From positions 1 through 16,989 of the forward strand of contig CAZZFV010000043.1 in assembly GCA_964653855.1 (NCBI GenBank): a DNA stretch of 16,989 nucleotides, read 5' to 3'. The translations under genes were made by a program, and so were the position numbers. Under the pieces are notes generated by a model. It was given only the letters and a program-made list of their open reading frames with translations, was not told where the DNA came from and ran no database searches. Positions 15,323 through 16,989 of this stretch are shown here, piece by piece (the first letter of the stretch is position 1; each line of letters begins with the position of its first letter). The stretch is from RGIG3528 sp964653855. GTDB taxonomy: Bacteria > Bacillota > Clostridia > Lachnospirales > Lachnospiraceae.

Positions 15323-15570
15323 AAAGTAATTCGTGTGCAGGATTTAAATTTTACATAAAGCAAAATTTAAACGCGTCATATACGGTTGAAACAACCTTAA
15401 TAATGATTATTGTGATACTCACACTTGTTTATATTGTTACAATGGCGCTTATGTTTTATCAAATGGCAGCGGAATATGCCGCGACCGCAGAAAACGCATT
15501 TAATTCCGCAAACGGAACAGCTGACGGCATGCGACTCATCAGGATTATCATGCGGGTTGGGAGTGAGTGA
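15319..15570 (+). CDS. Small TadE-like pseudopilin, TTG start
   Basis: This 83-aa protein has a 19-residue leader, then a probable cut before S20 in SYTVE with E24 at +5. A hydrophobic helix (TLIMIIVILTLVYIVTMALM) and a short tail of about 38 residues follow. It is typical of the small TadE/TadF-type minor pilins. The frame has no ATG near the beginning. The TTG at 15319 overlaps the tadV stop (TTGA) and has GGGAGTG about 8 bases upstream, so translation is probably coupled to tadV. The next ATG in frame would remove the leader and part of the helix. Confidence 0.83.
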   Translation: MKSNSCAGFKFYIKQNLNASYTVETTLIMIIVILTLVYIVTMALMFYQMAAEYAATAENAFNSANGTADGMRLIRIIMRVGSE

Positions 15571-15571
15571 A

Positions 15572-16903
15572 ATGCTTAAAATCATTGGCGCCGGCAATAT
15601 AAAAAACGACGAAACGGAGAACCAAATGGAAGACGTTAAAAATTTAAAGTATATACGTGACCGACTCACCACTTATTTTGAAATAAGTGCGGGAGAGTGT
15701 CCGGAATATGTAAAAAAAATGCTTGAGCATAACAAGCCCCAAAATTTTCTTGAAATGAAAATGTGCGTGCGTGCAAATGAAAATGTTTGGAGAATTTTTG
15801 TAACGGGTGAAAAATCGCTCGATGTGGTTTTTAGGGCGTTACCGATAAATTATGCCGGGCTTTCGGTGATTTTGCATGGGCTTACGGACGCTTTTTCGGA
15901 AGCGGACGAATTACTCCTGCCGCTTGACGGAATTCTGCTCGATCCCAAATATATTTTTGTTGACATAAAGGATTACAAAACGCGCTTTATATATATTCCG
16001 GGATTAACTCTCGACACAAAATCCCAAACGGAAAATTTTTTTGAATATCTTTTGAACCGGGTGGACTATGATGATATGCGCGCCGTAAATCTGCTTTATG
16101 ACTGTTATACGCTTTCGATGAAGGAAGGCAGAGGAATCGAGGCGATTGAAGCAAGGCTAAGAGAGGAGGCGGAGGCAGAAAGTTCGGAAGATTCGGGAGA
16201 TTTTAGAGAAACGGAAAATGCGGAAGGCTTGACCGAAACGGAAAAACAAAAAGAAAGTGTATTTCGCCCGGAAAGAGGAAAAGATATTAACCGGAATGAT
16301 AAAGAAAAAGATTTGATGCGTTTTCCGGGACCGGCCGCAGACAGGGATTTGTTTGGGAGAGATGAACATTTCCCAACCGATTATGCGGATGAATATTACT
16401 CAAACGGTTATGAAGTAAAGCCGGATTTCGAAACAAAAATAAAAGAATGGTTTATGGGATTTTTCGGATTGGGAAAAAAGAAAACAGAGAAGCGGGAAAT
16501 CCAAAAAGAAGAAATCAAAAAACCGACGGCGGACGAGAGTCTTTATGATATGTCGGGCTTTGTGCAAGATTCCGAAGAAACCGTTTTGCTTTACGGCGGA
16601 GTGTCGGGAAAAATTCCTTATCTTAAGGATAAAAAAGGCACAGTCACAAGCCTTACAAAAAGTCCGTTTTTGATCGGAAGCCTCATGTATCACACGGATT
16701 TTACCGTTAAAGACGCATCGGTTAGCCGCCTTCACGCGGAAATTTCATATGACGAAAAGGGAACGGTGATAACGGACTTAAATTCCACAAACGGAACATA
16801 TTTAAACGGGGAATTGCTTGTCCCGAAAGAAAAGTATTCTTTGAATGAAGGTGATACGCTTGTCATAGGACAGGTGTCTTATGTTTTTGGCGCCGGAACA
16901 TAA
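15572..16903 (+). CDS. DUF6382-like protein with C-terminal FHA domain
   Basis: The 443-aa protein has an N-terminal domain (about 25-185) matching the pattern of DUF6382: YIRDRLTTYFEI, then MLEHNKPQNFLEM, LDGILLDPKYIFVDI and FIYIPGL. A charged, low-complexity linker (about 195-325) follows, with one Trp/Phe-rich patch KIKEWFMGFFGLGKKK. The FHA domain at about 338-441 has FLIGS, VSRLHAEIS (S385, R386, H388) and DLNSTNGTYLNG (N406). FHA domains bind phosphothreonine; the usual Arg after Gly in the first motif is Ser370 here. It likely serves as a cytoplasmic phospho-dependent regulator of the pilus, which is inference. The frame is open upstream. ATG 15572 is chosen because it follows the previous stop by one base and has GGGAG; ATG 15626 with GGAG is an alternative (425 aa). 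Confidence 0.85.
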   Translation: MLKIIGAGNIKNDETENQMEDVKNLKYIRDRLTTYFEISAGECPEYVKKMLEHNKPQNFLEMKMCVRANENVWRIFVTGEKSLDVVFRALPINYAGLSVILHGLTDAFSEADELLLPLDGILLDPKYIFVDIKDYKTRFIYIPGLTLDTKSQTENFFEYLLNRVDYDDMRAVNLLYDCYTLSMKEGRGIEAIEARLREEAEAESSEDSGDFRETENAEGLTETEKQKESVFRPERGKDINRNDKEKDLMRFPGPAADRDLFGRDEHFPTDYADEYYSNGYEVKPDFETKIKEWFMGFFGLGKKKTEKREIQKEEIKKPTADESLYDMSGFVQDSEETVLLYGGVSGKIPYLKDKKGTVTSLTKSPFLIGSLMYHTDFTVKDASVSRLHAEISYDEKGTVITDLNSTNGTYLNGELLVPKEKYSLNEGDTLVIGQVSYVFGAGT

Positions 16904-16911
16904 AAAATTAT

Positions 16912-16940
16912 TTGCCCCGGAAAAAGGAGATGTATATAAT
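16912..16940 (+). promoter_or_regulatory. Promoter-like element for a gene beyond the window
   Basis: TTGCCC (16912-16917) and a perfect TATAAT (16935-16940) are 17 bases apart, just after the FHA gene. Transcription would begin near 16947. No terminator separates it from the tad operon, so read-through is also possible. The AAAGGAG within the spacer abuts an ATG with no gap and opens only eight codons, so it is not taken as a gene start. Confidence 0.5.
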
Positions 16941-16945
16941 AGGAC

Positions 16946-16975
16946 TTATCGGAAGTTGATTTTTACTTTCGATAA
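16946..16975 (+). promoter_or_regulatory. Leader hairpin downstream of the last promoter
   Basis: TTATCGGAAGT (16946-16956) pairs with ACTTTCGATAA (16965-16975) over 11 positions with one G-U pair and an 8-base loop TGATTTTT. It starts almost at the predicted transcription start. It may be the first helix of a structured leader cut by the window end. I recognise no riboswitch class in what is visible. Confidence 0.4.
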
Positions 16976-16989
16976 AAGAACCACGAAGT

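Noticed and set aside
15425..15571. Longer start for the FHA protein giving 492 aa
   Set aside because: The extension overlaps most of the small TadE-like gene in another frame and has no family-like sequence. ATG 15572 follows the previous stop by one base with GGGAG upstream.
16930..16959. ATG after AAAGGAG at the end of the window
   Set aside because: The ribosome site touches the ATG with no spacing and the frame stops after eight codons. The TATAAT inside it is better explained as a promoter.
1..16989. CRISPR arrays, insertion sequences, tRNA or rRNA genes
   Set aside because: No regularly spaced identical repeats, transposase-like frames or recognisable tRNA/rRNA sequences were seen on reading both strands.

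Overview
The window looks like chromosome from an anaerobic, Gram-positive member of the class Clostridia (Lachnospiraceae-like or a related gut/rumen lineage). Three things point there: an Rnf operon in the clostridial order rnfCDGEAB, a clostridial-type Tad (Flp) pilus locus with no outer-membrane secretin or pilotin, and companion families (Flp1-like pilin, DUF5702-like and DUF6382-FHA-like proteins) that I know from clostridial tad loci. The genus cannot be read from the sequence.

Region 1 (1-5100, minus strand) is a complete, tightly packed rnfCDGEAB operon. It encodes the membrane-bound ferredoxin:NAD+ oxidoreductase that couples electron transfer to export of Na+ or H+. Genes overlap by 1-4 bases or sit 11-12 bases apart, each with a good Shine-Dalgarno. 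The operon starts at a plausible promoter overlapped by a 16-bp palindrome and ends at a strong hairpin terminator at 4-47.

Region 2 (5100-6700, plus strand) is a divergently transcribed, monocistronic FAD-dependent dehydrogenase of the COG2509 type, with its own promoter and a clear intrinsic terminator.

Region 3 (6700-16903, plus strand) is one long tad pilus operon behind a TTGACA-N18-TATATT promoter. In order it encodes a CpaE/TadZ-like protein with no P-loop, the TadA/CpaF motor ATPase, TadB, a TadC with a large extracytoplasmic Ig-like insertion and a hexapeptide repeat, a 53-aa Flp1-type pilin, a 766-aa DUF5702-like pseudopilin-like protein, a TadE-like protein ending in two Cys/His modules, a possible 27-aa ORF, the TadV prepilin peptidase, an 83-aa TadE-like pseudopilin starting at TTG, and a DUF6382-FHA protein. 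TadA with TadB and TadC would form the assembly motor and platform. TadV would mature Flp and the pseudopilins. TadZ and the FHA protein are probably for placement or regulation. The tad region is visibly more A/T-rich than the rnf region.

Region 4 (16904-16989) holds a promoter-like element and a leader hairpin for a gene beyond the window.

The least ordinary features are the Ig-domain TadC with its five-copy hexapeptide repeat, the Cys/His-tailed pseudopilin, the hairpin pair in a gap inside the tad operon, two tad genes without visible Shine-Dalgarno sequences, and the cysteine-rich tail on RnfE.
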